DNA of 23,775 nt, from positions 1 to 23,775 of the forward strand of contig CAKONI010000010.1 in NCBI GenBank assembly GCA_934097105.1, given 5' to 3'. This DNA comes from an uncultured Bacilli bacterium (lineage in GTDB: Bacteria > Bacillota_I > Bacilli_A > RF39 > UBA660). This document shows, piece by piece, positions 1 to 7,056 of this stretch. The notes beneath the pieces are model-generated. The model did no database searches and had not been told where the DNA came from. It was given only the letters and a program-made list of their open reading frames with translations. Positions within the stretch are counted from its first letter, which is position 1. Each line of letters starts with the position of its first letter. The position numbers and the translations under genes are program-made.

Positions 1-5
1 ATGTG

Positions 6-46
6 CTTAACAATAGAAATAGCCTGTACTAATAAAAGTACTAAAC
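6..46 (-). repeat. Degenerate leader-distal CRISPR repeat
   Basis: The stretch resembles the array repeat but has substitutions and small indels. It keeps an ACAATAG..AAAT block and ends in TACTAAAC, against TATTAAAC in the intact repeats. It is followed by a 27-nt spacer-sized segment (47-73) before the first perfect repeat. Terminal repeats of arrays are often decayed at the end far from the leader, which fits this position. Exact boundaries are uncertain. Confidence 0.55.
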
Positions 47-73
47 ATTACTTGCAGATGAAGCACATTACTA

Positions 74-670
74 ATCTACAATAGTAGAAATTTATATAAG
101 GTATTAAACAGAAATAGAGGCAGTTGCAGGACTATATCTACAATAGTAGAAATTTATATAAGGTATTAAACTAACTCTTCCGTCACCTTTTCCTATAATC
201 TACAATAGTAGAAATTTATATAAGGTATTAAACATTCTGGTAAAACAAAAAAGTAACAATCTACAATAGTAGAAATTTATATAAGGTATTAAACTGGTGC
301 AACGAGTGGCTTGTTGCAGTATCATCTACAATAGTAGAAATTTATATAAGGTATTAAACGAAATAATGGCAGAAATAAATAAAACATCTACAATAGTAGA
401 AATTTATATAAGGTATTAAACGATAAAAGGGTTGCTTGAGGTAATATATCTACAATAGTAGAAATTTATATAAGGTATTAAACCACATACTCCTTTCTCT
501 TACGTAATCATCTACAATAGTAGAAATTTATATAAGGTATTAAACGAACTATAGCTTGTCCAGTAGACAGCATCTACAATAGTAGAAATTTATATAAGGT
601 ATTAAACTTTCTGTTTCAGTATCTTCTGCTTGAAATCTACAATAGTAGAAATTTATATAAGGTATTAAAC
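74..670 (-). CRISPR. Type V-A CRISPR array, 10 perfect repeats
   Basis: Ten identical 36-bp repeats start at 74, 136, 198, 259, 324, 386, 448, 510, 572 and 635. Nine spacers of 25-29 nt (mostly 26) separate them. Read on the minus strand each repeat begins GTTTAATACC and ends ATTTCTACTATTGTAGAT, the Cas12a handle: a UCUAC/GUAGA stem with a UAUU loop. The leader-proximal end is therefore at 670 and the array is transcribed leftward, in the same direction as cas12a and cas2. Cas12a itself is expected to process the precursor. No repeat shows decay except the terminal copy at 6-46. I saw no spacer matching elsewhere in the window by eye. Confidence 0.98.
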
Positions 671-797
671 CCTTACATTACCATATATGTACTAAATAGG
701 TTATTTTTGTATATAAAGTTTAACTTTATAGTGCATTTTTCTCTCATTTAATACCTCTTTTAATTAAATTTCTAAATTAAGACTACGGTTTGTATTC
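671..797 (-). promoter_or_regulatory. CRISPR leader region
   Basis: This is the AT-rich 127-bp stretch between the cas2 stop codon and the first repeat, where a leader and array promoter are expected. It contains a perfect palindrome, TATAAAGTTTAACTTTATA (712-730), and an inverted degenerate repeat copy (746-786). I cannot pick a convincing -35/-10 pair for the array. Confidence 0.6.
746..786 (+). repeat. Inverted degenerate CRISPR repeat in leader
   Basis: On the plus strand, TTTAATACCT (747-756) and TAAATTTCTA (765-774) are exact 10-base matches to two blocks of the crRNA-sense repeat. They are 8 bases apart instead of 4. The copy lies opposite in orientation to the array. The 3' part, which should form the Cas12a handle stem, is not conserved. 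A minus-strand leader transcript would be antisense to the crRNA repeat here, while a plus-strand transcript would be crRNA-like. Confidence 0.55.
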
Positions 798-1073
798 TTA
801 ATTTATTAAGATTATATCATTTTCTTCGTTTTTAGGGAAGCCCCATTTTGTAATTTTACAATTTTCACTAGTTTCGATTATCATTACACTATCACATTGT
901 CCAAACTCCTTTTCAAACATATCTGTTATTTCACACATAATATTCTTCAATATATTTTTACTATTTGTTATTTCAAATACAGAATATTGTAACCTATAGC
1001 CATATTTCTTTATATATTTTGCAAATTTCATTCTGAGCTTATCATTTTGTATATCATAACTTATCAGTATCAT
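798..1073 (-). CDS. cas2: CRISPR-associated endoribonuclease-fold protein Cas2
   Basis: This 91-residue protein has the usual Cas2 length and ferredoxin-like pattern. It opens with MILISYDIQNDK, containing the conserved aspartate after the first strand, followed by a KFAKYIKKYGYRLQYSVFEI stretch typical of the family. Cas2 normally bridges two Cas1 dimers in the spacer-integration complex. Here it sits between the leader and the remnant of cas1, and its start codon overlaps the end of that remnant by 20 nt, as in coupled cas1-cas2 pairs. Since no complete cas1 is present in the window, Cas2 has no local partner and may be idle unless a Cas1 acts in trans. Confidence 0.93.
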   Translation of the reverse strand: MILISYDIQNDKLRMKFAKYIKKYGYRLQYSVFEITNSKNILKNIMCEITDMFEKEFGQCDSVMIIETSENCKITKWGFPKNEENDIILIN

Positions 1074-1230
1074 TTGTTAACACCACCCTCGGAAAATCAC
1101 ACATTTCTTTTTCTTTCATAATCCATCTATAATATTGTTGTATATATTCAAATATCTCTTTCTTATATTCATTTATCGCTTCTAAATAGTTTATGAAAAT
1201 ATATGGAAATAGGACAAAATATAAAGTCGT
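1054..1230 (-). pseudogene. cas1: Probable 3' remnant of cas1
   Basis: Upstream of cas2 an open frame of 58 codons without a proper start reads ..INYLEAINEYKKEIFEY.. and ends ..DFPRVVLTNDTDKL, with its stop inside cas2. Intact type V-A loci run cas12a-cas4-cas1-cas2-array, so the tail of cas1 is expected exactly here. The overlap with the cas2 start is the usual coupling arrangement, and the helical charged sequence suits a Cas1 C-terminus. An in-frame TAA at 1231-1233 closes it upstream and cas12a ends only 30 bases further on, so cas4 and most of cas1 appear deleted. The assignment rests on position and general character, not on a catalytic motif. Confidence 0.5.
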
Positions 1231-1260
1231 TTAAATATGATATGATAATTGTTTCTTCCA

Positions 1261-4200
1261 CTACATACCCCTATTCTGTACATAATCTAGCCACTCTTTT
1301 TCTGTGATATTATACTTAATTTTATTTAATTTATCATCCTCTGTATTTCTCATTTGCTCAATTAGCATTAGTCCTTTTCTTGCAATATTATATGCACCAT
1401 TTGCATCTGCATCCTTTGGTAACCCTTCTATCTGCTCATTTGTATTAAAGAATTTTCCATTACTATTTTTTACTGGTGAAATTAAATTATCTTCTTCTTT
1501 TCCTGTCAAACTATTACGCATTTGTACCATTAGTTTAAATAATTGTATAAATCCTAAGGTCTCATTATTTCCCTTGAAAAATTCTATGTTTGCTTTTTCT
1601 AAAATCTCATTCTTTATATTATCTAAATTTATACTATATTTTTCAAATAATTTTTTAAACTCATTTGTTAATTGTATTTTTTTGTCAATCCATTCACCTT
1701 TATCATTTCTATATGTATAAATTCTTTCTCCGTTGGTATATAACGTCCATTTATTTCTTGTTTCATTTAGTCTGTCAGTAAATTTACTATAGTCTATATC
1801 AAATTCAAATAAATTTTCTGATGAATTATAGCTAATATCATCAATTTTATTTATAAATTCTTTTGACTTATCTAAGTTTTCATATTTGATATAAAACCTA
1901 TTTATAAATCCTGTAGTTGGATCGATTTTACTTGTACACCATGCTGGTATATAATATAAGACTCCGCTTTGCTTACCAATTTTATTAAATGTTTCAAATT
2001 TATTTGTTAATTGATAGGCATTTAATACTCCTCCTTCGGATTCTTTAGGTTCATCTTTAAATACAAGATAATTTAATTTATCAATAAACATTTTTTCAAA
2101 TTTTTGATATACTTGTTTTTCAACTTTTATTCTTGAATTTTTAAATCCTTTATTTAAATCTTCTATAACAATAATTGCATTATATTTTCTCATTAACTCA
2201 ACAAGAATATGTATTACCTGACTCATATATCCTTCTTTTAGTTCTTTAATGTTTTCTATATTTTTCCAATCTTCCCTAGCAATTTCCCTTTCTTTTTCTT
2301 TTTTATTTAATAGTGCATGGTAATTTGTCGAGTATTTTATGCTTTTATATTCATTTATTATTTCATTTAAAGATTTTTGATATACTATTTTTTCATTTTT
2401 ATCTATTACACATACATATAGAAGATTCCTCTCCCCTCTGTCTATTCCAATAACATTAATATCATCATTGTATTTTAAATATTTATTGACAACTTGATTT
2501 ATATTAAACATTTTTTCACTTTTAAAGTTCATTGTAATTGGAACATGAAATTGAAATTTATCTACTGTATATCTTTTATCTTTTATTAAATCATATTTAA
2601 ATAAACTCATTGGCTTTCCGGATTTTATTGTATTTTCATTTTTATTTGCTACAGGCTCATTTGCAGAATGTGTTATTTTCCTCTCTAAGCTCTTCTTTCT
2701 ATAAAATATTTCTGCTTCTCCATTTAATTTATATACTGGATTTTTTATGTTTTCTATGTCAAAAACAGCTTTCCAATACATTGTATGTAAATTTGGTCTA
2801 CCCTTTGAATACTCAGAAAAATCTTTGTTATATATTTGAAATAAATATAGTTCTCCTCTATCTACCAATTCATTTATATATTTCTCAGAATATTCAGAAT
2901 ATTCAATTTTATAGCCTTGTTCTTCTACATCTTTATAAAATTCACTTATATCATTGTATTCTGATGTACTTTTAAATTTAAAGTCAAATTTTTTCCAATC
3001 TTCATGTTTATTTAATGAAGTTTTGTAAAAATCAATCAATTCATGACAGAAATTAATATCAAAATCTTTTCCTTTTTTATGACATCCTTTATTATACTTT
3101 TCTAATAGTCCGTCTGAAGGCATAAATTTATCAATTTTTGATTTCGAAAAAAATACTTTTGGTAACATTTTGTTTGGTCCTGGCAATAGCTTATATTCCA
3201 TTTTTTTATAATTATTTTCACTATTAGAATCTTTTTCTTGAATTTTAAATATCTTTTTACAATATGGATTTATTATTCCTAAATAATACTTTTCATTTTT
3301 TAATAAGATTACTCCAAGATTTGCTTCTTCTTTATTAAGATCCCATCCATTCAATAATGTAGGACATTCAAAATTTAGTTTTATTTTTTCAGTTGAATAT
3401 GGTTTTTGTGTTAAATAATTTCTAGTCTTATTATACAATGGAATAATGTCTTTTAATTCGTTATAGTAAGGCATTAATTCTGAGTAAAATTCAGCATCTT
3501 TTTCTATTGTTCTATCTTTTAGTACTAGTATTTTCACAAACTCTTGTAAAAATTTAATATCATCTAATAAATTCTTTATTTTTACAATTGAATTTTCATC
3601 TTTTATTAGTTGTTTAGTGTCTCCTCTTGATTCAATTTTTTGAACTTCGGTAAAATCTGTTTTCATTTTTTCCATAATTTTTGATTGCTCTATATAATTT
3701 GATATGTATTCTATTAAATAATTATCTCTAAGAGAATCATTCAAAAATTTTAAGGAATATTGTTTTTGTTTTTTCATATATTCTTGTTTTTGCTTAGAAT
3801 ATTGCTCTGTATCTTTTTTTAATTTTCCTGTATATTCTATATCATATCTTTCTCCTATACGATTCCTTATATAACTCCAATCTTTATATATTTCATTCGA
3901 AATTGTATTTAATGTTCCATCATTGTTTATAAATATTAAATCTAGATTATACTTGTTAAATTTAGCAAATAATTGGTTTATTTTATTGAACACTGGAAGT
4001 AGTTTAGTATAATAACTTTCTATATTATTAAGCAATTCTTCATCACTTTCAATAGTATCAAAGTTAAAAGAAGCAGTGTCTGTATCACTCAATATTTGTT
4101 TATATAATTCTTGTAGCTTTGGAATTTTTTCATTGTGCTTTTGATTAAACTCATTAATGTATTCATTCAATCCTTTTATTTTTTCGCCATTACTTTTCGA

Positions 4201-4941
4201 CTTTCCAGATATTATAATATTGTAGCATTCTATTCCTTTTTGAGTTAATACCTCATTATAATAGTTGATGTCAAAAATCTCATCAATATCTTCGACTTGA
4301 ATATATTCCATTAGGTCAGTATGTATTTTATTTATTATTTCCGGCATAAATTTTATTACTTTATTATAAATTTTAAAGTTTTCTATAAATGTTGGAAGAT
4401 TCTCGTTTATAAGCCTATATGCTATACCTGTAGGCTTTTCTTCTTCTGAGTACATATTTTCTCTATTTTTATTATATCCAGAAAAATAAGTTGTAAATTT
4501 GTTAAATTCGCTAATATCTTTAATTTTTTCTTTATCGTCCTTATACATAGTTATTAAATAGATATTTATTATATCCTTTTGAAACAACCCCTTATATTCA
4601 TTATTGTTTCTAAAGGATTCAGAAATTTGCTTTCTTAGTTTTTCTTGAATTTTTATAAATTCTTCTTTTTGTTTTTCATCTTTTTTCACTACAGAGTATA
4701 ATTCATAATATTTATTCAATTCATTTAGTCGAATATTTTTTAGGCACTTATCTATAAAAAGCTTATGATATTCATCGCAATATTTTTTTACCTTGCTATA
4801 AATCTCTGCTCTATGTTCATCCGCTTTTAGTATTCCTTCTTTTTCCATATTTTCTTTAGTTTTTCCCTGTGGAATAAGTTCAAATCTTAATGTTTTTTGG
4901 ACTGAATAAAAATTGTGTAGATTTCTGTATAAATTAGACAT
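1261..4941 (-). CDS. cas12a: CRISPR-associated endonuclease Cas12a (Cpf1)
   Basis: Full-length, 1226-residue RNA-guided nuclease that processes its own pre-crRNA and cuts TTTV-PAM double-stranded DNA with one RuvC site. The N-terminus has the family signature YSVQKTLRFELIPQGKT. The RuvC residues are D834 in GIDRGERNLLY, E927 in IVIEDLNKGF and the aspartate of DADANGAY (about D1179). The Nuc-lobe arginine is R1142 in QMRNS. The crRNA-processing region is present (ITHSANEP and IKDKRYTVDKF), as is the PAM-interacting GPNKMLPKVFF segment. A GGAGG stands just upstream of the ATG. Nothing suggests inactivation. It is transcribed toward the array, but cas4 and cas1 no longer stand between it and cas2. 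Expression starts from the 263-bp region shared with the divergent gene at 5205. Confidence 0.98.
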   Translation of the reverse strand: MSNLYRNLHNFYSVQKTLRFELIPQGKTKENMEKEGILKADEHRAEIYSKVKKYCDEYHKLFIDKCLKNIRLNELNKYYELYSVVKKDEKQKEEFIKIQEKLRKQISESFRNNNEYKGLFQKDIINIYLITMYKDDKEKIKDISEFNKFTTYFSGYNKNRENMYSEEEKPTGIAYRLINENLPTFIENFKIYNKVIKFMPEIINKIHTDLMEYIQVEDIDEIFDINYYNEVLTQKGIECYNIIISGKSKSNGEKIKGLNEYINEFNQKHNEKIPKLQELYKQILSDTDTASFNFDTIESDEELLNNIESYYTKLLPVFNKINQLFAKFNKYNLDLIFINNDGTLNTISNEIYKDWSYIRNRIGERYDIEYTGKLKKDTEQYSKQKQEYMKKQKQYSLKFLNDSLRDNYLIEYISNYIEQSKIMEKMKTDFTEVQKIESRGDTKQLIKDENSIVKIKNLLDDIKFLQEFVKILVLKDRTIEKDAEFYSELMPYYNELKDIIPLYNKTRNYLTQKPYSTEKIKLNFECPTLLNGWDLNKEEANLGVILLKNEKYYLGIINPYCKKIFKIQEKDSNSENNYKKMEYKLLPGPNKMLPKVFFSKSKIDKFMPSDGLLEKYNKGCHKKGKDFDINFCHELIDFYKTSLNKHEDWKKFDFKFKSTSEYNDISEFYKDVEEQGYKIEYSEYSEKYINELVDRGELYLFQIYNKDFSEYSKGRPNLHTMYWKAVFDIENIKNPVYKLNGEAEIFYRKKSLERKITHSANEPVANKNENTIKSGKPMSLFKYDLIKDKRYTVDKFQFHVPITMNFKSEKMFNINQVVNKYLKYNDDINVIGIDRGERNLLYVCVIDKNEKIVYQKSLNEIINEYKSIKYSTNYHALLNKKEKEREIAREDWKNIENIKELKEGYMSQVIHILVELMRKYNAIIVIEDLNKGFKNSRIKVEKQVYQKFEKMFIDKLNYLVFKDEPKESEGGVLNAYQLTNKFETFNKIGKQSGVLYYIPAWCTSKIDPTTGFINRFYIKYENLDKSKEFINKIDDISYNSSENLFEFDIDYSKFTDRLNETRNKWTLYTNGERIYTYRNDKGEWIDKKIQLTNEFKKLFEKYSINLDNIKNEILEKANIEFFKGNNETLGFIQLFKLMVQMRNSLTGKEEDNLISPVKNSNGKFFNTNEQIEGLPKDADANGAYNIARKGLMLIEQMRNTEDDKLNKIKYNITEKEWLDYVQNRGM

Positions 4942-5123
4942 ATATCCTCCTTAATAAATTAAATTTTTACTTTAAATTATGCTATCATATTTTACATTAT
5001 TTTACAATATATTTTTTTATTTTTTATTCATTTCGACACTTTTTTCATGCAATGTTTCTATAAAGTATAGTTCATACAATTTTCATTTTTGGTTTGTATT
5101 TATTTTCTTATCGGAGGAAATAT

Positions 5124-5192
5124 ATGTATTTTTTTGTCGCTTTTTATGCGACCTTTTTTATTTGCATTCGTTTTATAATTTATTTAAATTAG
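5124..5192 (+). CDS. Possible 22-residue leader peptide
   Basis: An ATG preceded at ideal distance by GGAGG (5113-5117) opens a 22-codon frame rich in Phe, Ile and Tyr. Its stop TAG overlaps the TAGGAGG that serves as ribosome binding site for the next gene. The frame runs through the hairpin at 5136-5152. This layout recalls a leader peptide that controls an attenuator, but no codon run clearly names a regulated amino acid. It could also be chance in AT-rich sequence. Confidence 0.3.
   Translation: MYFFVAFYATFFICIRFIIYLN
5136..5160 (+). terminator. Hairpin with T-tract upstream of gene 5205
   Basis: GTCGC (5136-5140) pairs with GCGAC (5148-5152) around a 7-base loop and is followed by CTTTTTTATTT. 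It has the form of a rho-independent terminator on the plus strand. It lies just before the gene at 5205, so it would act as an attenuator or stop transcripts entering from the left. Confidence 0.5.
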
Positions 5193-5204
5193 GAGGTTAT
5201 AGAA

Positions 5205-5711
5205 ATGAAAATAAATTTATCTAGTTTAATGTGTTTAATTGACGAAAATGAGAAACAATATTCATCTTTGTTTTTTGCTTTAAAAAAGCATGTGCTAAAT
5301 ACTTCAATTCAAGAATTAAATGGTACTACTAATGTAGTTGAAGACAATAAAAAGGATTTTGAAGAAGAGTTAACTGAAGTTAAAAGATTGTCTAGTGAAA
5401 TATCTAAATTAAAGGGCGTACTTTATGAAAAAAATAATTTTTTTAAGCTTTCTGATGGCAGAACAATTCAAACTGCAATAGTTGAAAATAGTAACTTAAG
5501 AAGACTAAAAGACAGTTTACAAGCTCTGTTGAATTATCGTAATTTAAAGCAAAGAGTTACTGAGGTAAATAACTCATACTTTCAAGTTCAAGAGATAAAT
5601 TATAACCAAGAAGAAGTCAAATCTCAAATTCAACAATTAGATGAAAAAATACGTAATACCGATTTTGAGATTTCTAAGCTAAATAGTATTGAATTTGAAA
5701 TAAATTTATAG
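5205..5711 (+). CDS. Coiled-coil protein, DIP1984-like
   Basis: 168 residues, mostly helical and charged, with heptad-like stretches around residues 45-70 and 125-160 and no signal peptide or membrane segment. A central SDGRTIQTAIVENSNLRRLK block followed by a helical C-terminus (QQLDEKIRNTDFEISKLN) resembles DIP1984-family (septicolysin-like) proteins, whose cellular role is not established. The start is well marked by AGGAGG eight bases upstream. It diverges from cas12a and has no cas-related feature, so it probably belongs to the chromosomal flank. Family assignment is from memory of the pattern and is moderate. Confidence 0.6.
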   Translation: MKINLSSLMCLIDENEKQYSSLFFALKKHVLNTSIQELNGTTNVVEDNKKDFEEELTEVKRLSSEISKLKGVLYEKNNFFKLSDGRTIQTAIVENSNLRRLKDSLQALLNYRNLKQRVTEVNNSYFQVQEINYNQEEVKSQIQQLDEKIRNTDFEISKLNSIEFEINL

Positions 5712-6110
5712 TCAAATCTGGGTTCTGTTAAGTTATTTTACAGGTTAAATTAAATATAAAGTTTTAAGCCCATACCTTTTTAAGATAACTATAGTTTTAT
5801 TAAATAATTACACTTATAGTTTTCATTTTATTTAATATTATTATGTTGTTTTGTTTTATTGTTTATATATTATAGGTATTTTACAATTTTTTCTCTAAAT
5901 AATTTGTTTTCCATAATTTTCTTCTATCTATTTAACATATTATTATCATATTTTATTATTATATTGTAAAATTAACTTTAAATTTAAATTTCTTAAAATC
6001 TTTAACAAAAATAAAAACTGTATACAATTATAATATATATATGGCCAAATAAATTTTCGAACAGTGCCTATAAGAAATATATTTAGATCTAATTTTATTT
6101 TCAGTTTCAT

Positions 6111-6145
6111 GGTAAGATTTGAATTTATGACCTTCGGGTTATAAG
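6111..6145 (-). repeat. Diverged tRNA-fMet 3' half, candidate att site
   Basis: These 35 bases match 23709-23743 of the intact tRNA-fMet gene at 30 positions, in the same orientation. All five differences are transitions. The matched part runs from the anticodon loop into the T-arm. Beyond it, GCCGAC resumes the similarity after a short insertion. Site-specific elements that enter tRNA 3' ends leave such a copy at the far end, so this is a candidate attachment site opposite the intact tRNA. The core TTATGACC-TTCG-GGTTATAA also folds as an 8-bp stem (6125-6144). Confidence 0.55.
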
Positions 6146-6201
6146 GGCTAGCCGACAGGTTTATGAACTTTAGTGAAATCAAGGGTTTTGACTGGTATTT
6201 T

Positions 6202-6220
6202 AACACCTTCGGGGTTTTTG
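6202..6220 (+). terminator. Weak terminator-like hairpin with TTCG loop
   Basis: AACACC and GGGTT can pair around a TTCG loop with one bulged A, followed by T residues. The stem is short and no gene clearly ends here, so its role is doubtful. Confidence 0.25.
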
Positions 6221-6358
6221 GTATAACAAACATTTGTGTAGTTTTTTGTACTTTTTTGAAAATTTTTTCCCCATTATTTCCCCAAGAAATTTATACATAT
6301 GTTCGCAATAAAATTTGATATATGGGAAACCTAAAAATTTATTTTGGAGGTTTTGATT

Positions 6359-6712
6359 ATGAATGAAATAACTTATCACAAAGAAGGAGATTATTTGATT
6401 CCTGATTTAGCAATAAGAACTGAAGAAAAGGTTATTTTAGGCAAATATGGTAGAGCTAGATTAAAATATATTAAAGAAAATAAACGAGGCTTATATACTG
6501 AATTGATGATAAATGGAGCTCTATCTAGTTACCTAAAAGGCATTGATGAAAGATGTAATCACATAGTAAATATAACAGTCAGAGAAATGGCTAAAGAAAA
6601 CAATGTTAATGAAGAACTAAAAAGAACAGATCAACTAAAATGGGTTGGATTAATGAACAACTTTAAAAATGCTGCTGAAGAAATTATTTTTAGTGAAATT
6701 ATATATGTGTAG
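6359..6712 (+). CDS. tnpV: TnpV family transposon-encoded protein
   Basis: 117 residues from the chosen ATG at 6359, which has GGAGG (6346-6350) at good distance. An in-frame TTG at 6344 would itself lie inside the approach to that site. The sequence follows the TnpV pattern closely: ITYHKEGDYLIPDLAI at the N-terminus, GKYGRARLKYIKENKRGLYTEL, the LSSYLKGID helix, and a C-terminal LKWVGLMNNFKNAAEEII. TnpV proteins ride on clostridial transposons and integrative elements (first named on Tn4451) and their role is not known. Here it is the first gene inside the presumed left end of the island and is followed closely by the small gene at 6725. Confidence 0.85.
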   Translation: MNEITYHKEGDYLIPDLAIRTEEKVILGKYGRARLKYIKENKRGLYTELMINGALSSYLKGIDERCNHIVNITVREMAKENNVNEELKRTDQLKWVGLMNNFKNAAEEIIFSEIIYV

Positions 6713-6724
6713 GAGGAATTAGAT

Positions 6725-7021
6725 ATGATAAATTTTAGAGAAGTAAATGAAGATGATATAGTAAAAGAATGGTTAGAATTTAGAGAAGAAACTGCTTTTT
6801 GTGAGATGTCTCCTCAAGATAAAAAATATTGCATTTGTTTTGAAGAGATTTATGAGAAAATTCTTAAAAATGTTCCTAAACAAAATCAGAAATATGTACA
6901 AAAGCAACTTGAGCAGCTTGATAAGAATTTTATGGACTATTTGTATTACTGGAATGAAAAATACTACAAAAATGGATTTGTAGATGGCTCTCAGCTTGTT
7001 ATGGGCTGTTTCGAGGAATAG
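6725..7021 (+). CDS. Small acidic protein of unknown function
   Basis: 98 residues, soluble and helical, with clusters of acidic and aromatic residues and two cysteines. There is no motif I can assign. It starts 12 bases after the TnpV stop with AGGAGG upstream, so the two are probably co-transcribed. A strong hairpin terminator follows directly. I have an impression that similar small proteins accompany TnpV genes in clostridial elements, but I cannot support a family name. Confidence 0.75.
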   Translation: MINFREVNEDDIVKEWLEFREETAFCEMSPQDKKYCICFEEIYEKILKNVPKQNQKYVQKQLEQLDKNFMDYLYYWNEKYYKNGFVDGSQLVMGCFEE

Positions 7022-7025
7022 TATA

Positions 7026-7056
7026 AAAAAGGTTAGAATTATTCTAACCTTTTTTA
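7026..7056. terminator. Bidirectional terminator between convergent genes
   Basis: GGTTAGAA and TTCTAACC form a perfect 8-bp stem with a TTA loop, flanked by A-run on the left and T-run on the right. It can therefore stop transcription both ways. The TAG stop of the leftward TrlF gene (7044-7046) lies inside the stem. Confidence 0.85.

Larger units (their letters stand above)
4942..5204. promoter_or_regulatory. Divergent intergenic region upstream of cas12a
   Basis: This 263-bp gap separates cas12a (leftward) from the gene at 5205 (rightward). It carries the cas12a ribosome binding site (TATCCTCC, 4943-4950). A possible leftward -10, TATACT, reads on the minus strand at 5064-5069. GGTTTGTATT (5091-5100) also occurs after the degenerate repeat in the CRISPR leader. 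A short ORF with a terminator-like hairpin lies before the rightward gene. Promoter calls are tentative. Confidence 0.45.
5712..6358. other. Intergenic region holding the island's left end
   Basis: About 650 bases of very AT-rich sequence without a convincing gene. The only structured part is 6105-6235. It holds a diverged copy of the tRNA-fMet 3' half and a second TTCG hairpin. The rest shows runs of A/T and no clear promoter, apart from the ribosome binding site of the gene starting at 6359. Confidence 0.6.

Noticed and set aside
74..670. Type II or type I array
   Set aside because: The repeat end and the neighbouring Cas12a show type V-A unambiguously; no cas9, cas3 or Cascade gene is present.
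5053..5072. Handle-like TTTCTATAAAGTATAG hairpin upstream of cas12a
   Set aside because: It superficially resembles the Cas12a crRNA handle, but the rest of the repeat is absent and TATA-like promoter sequence explains it as well.
5946..6233. 95-codon open frame on the minus strand
   Set aside because: It runs across the tRNA-fMet-like segment and AT-rich noncoding DNA, has no good ribosome binding site and no family resemblance.
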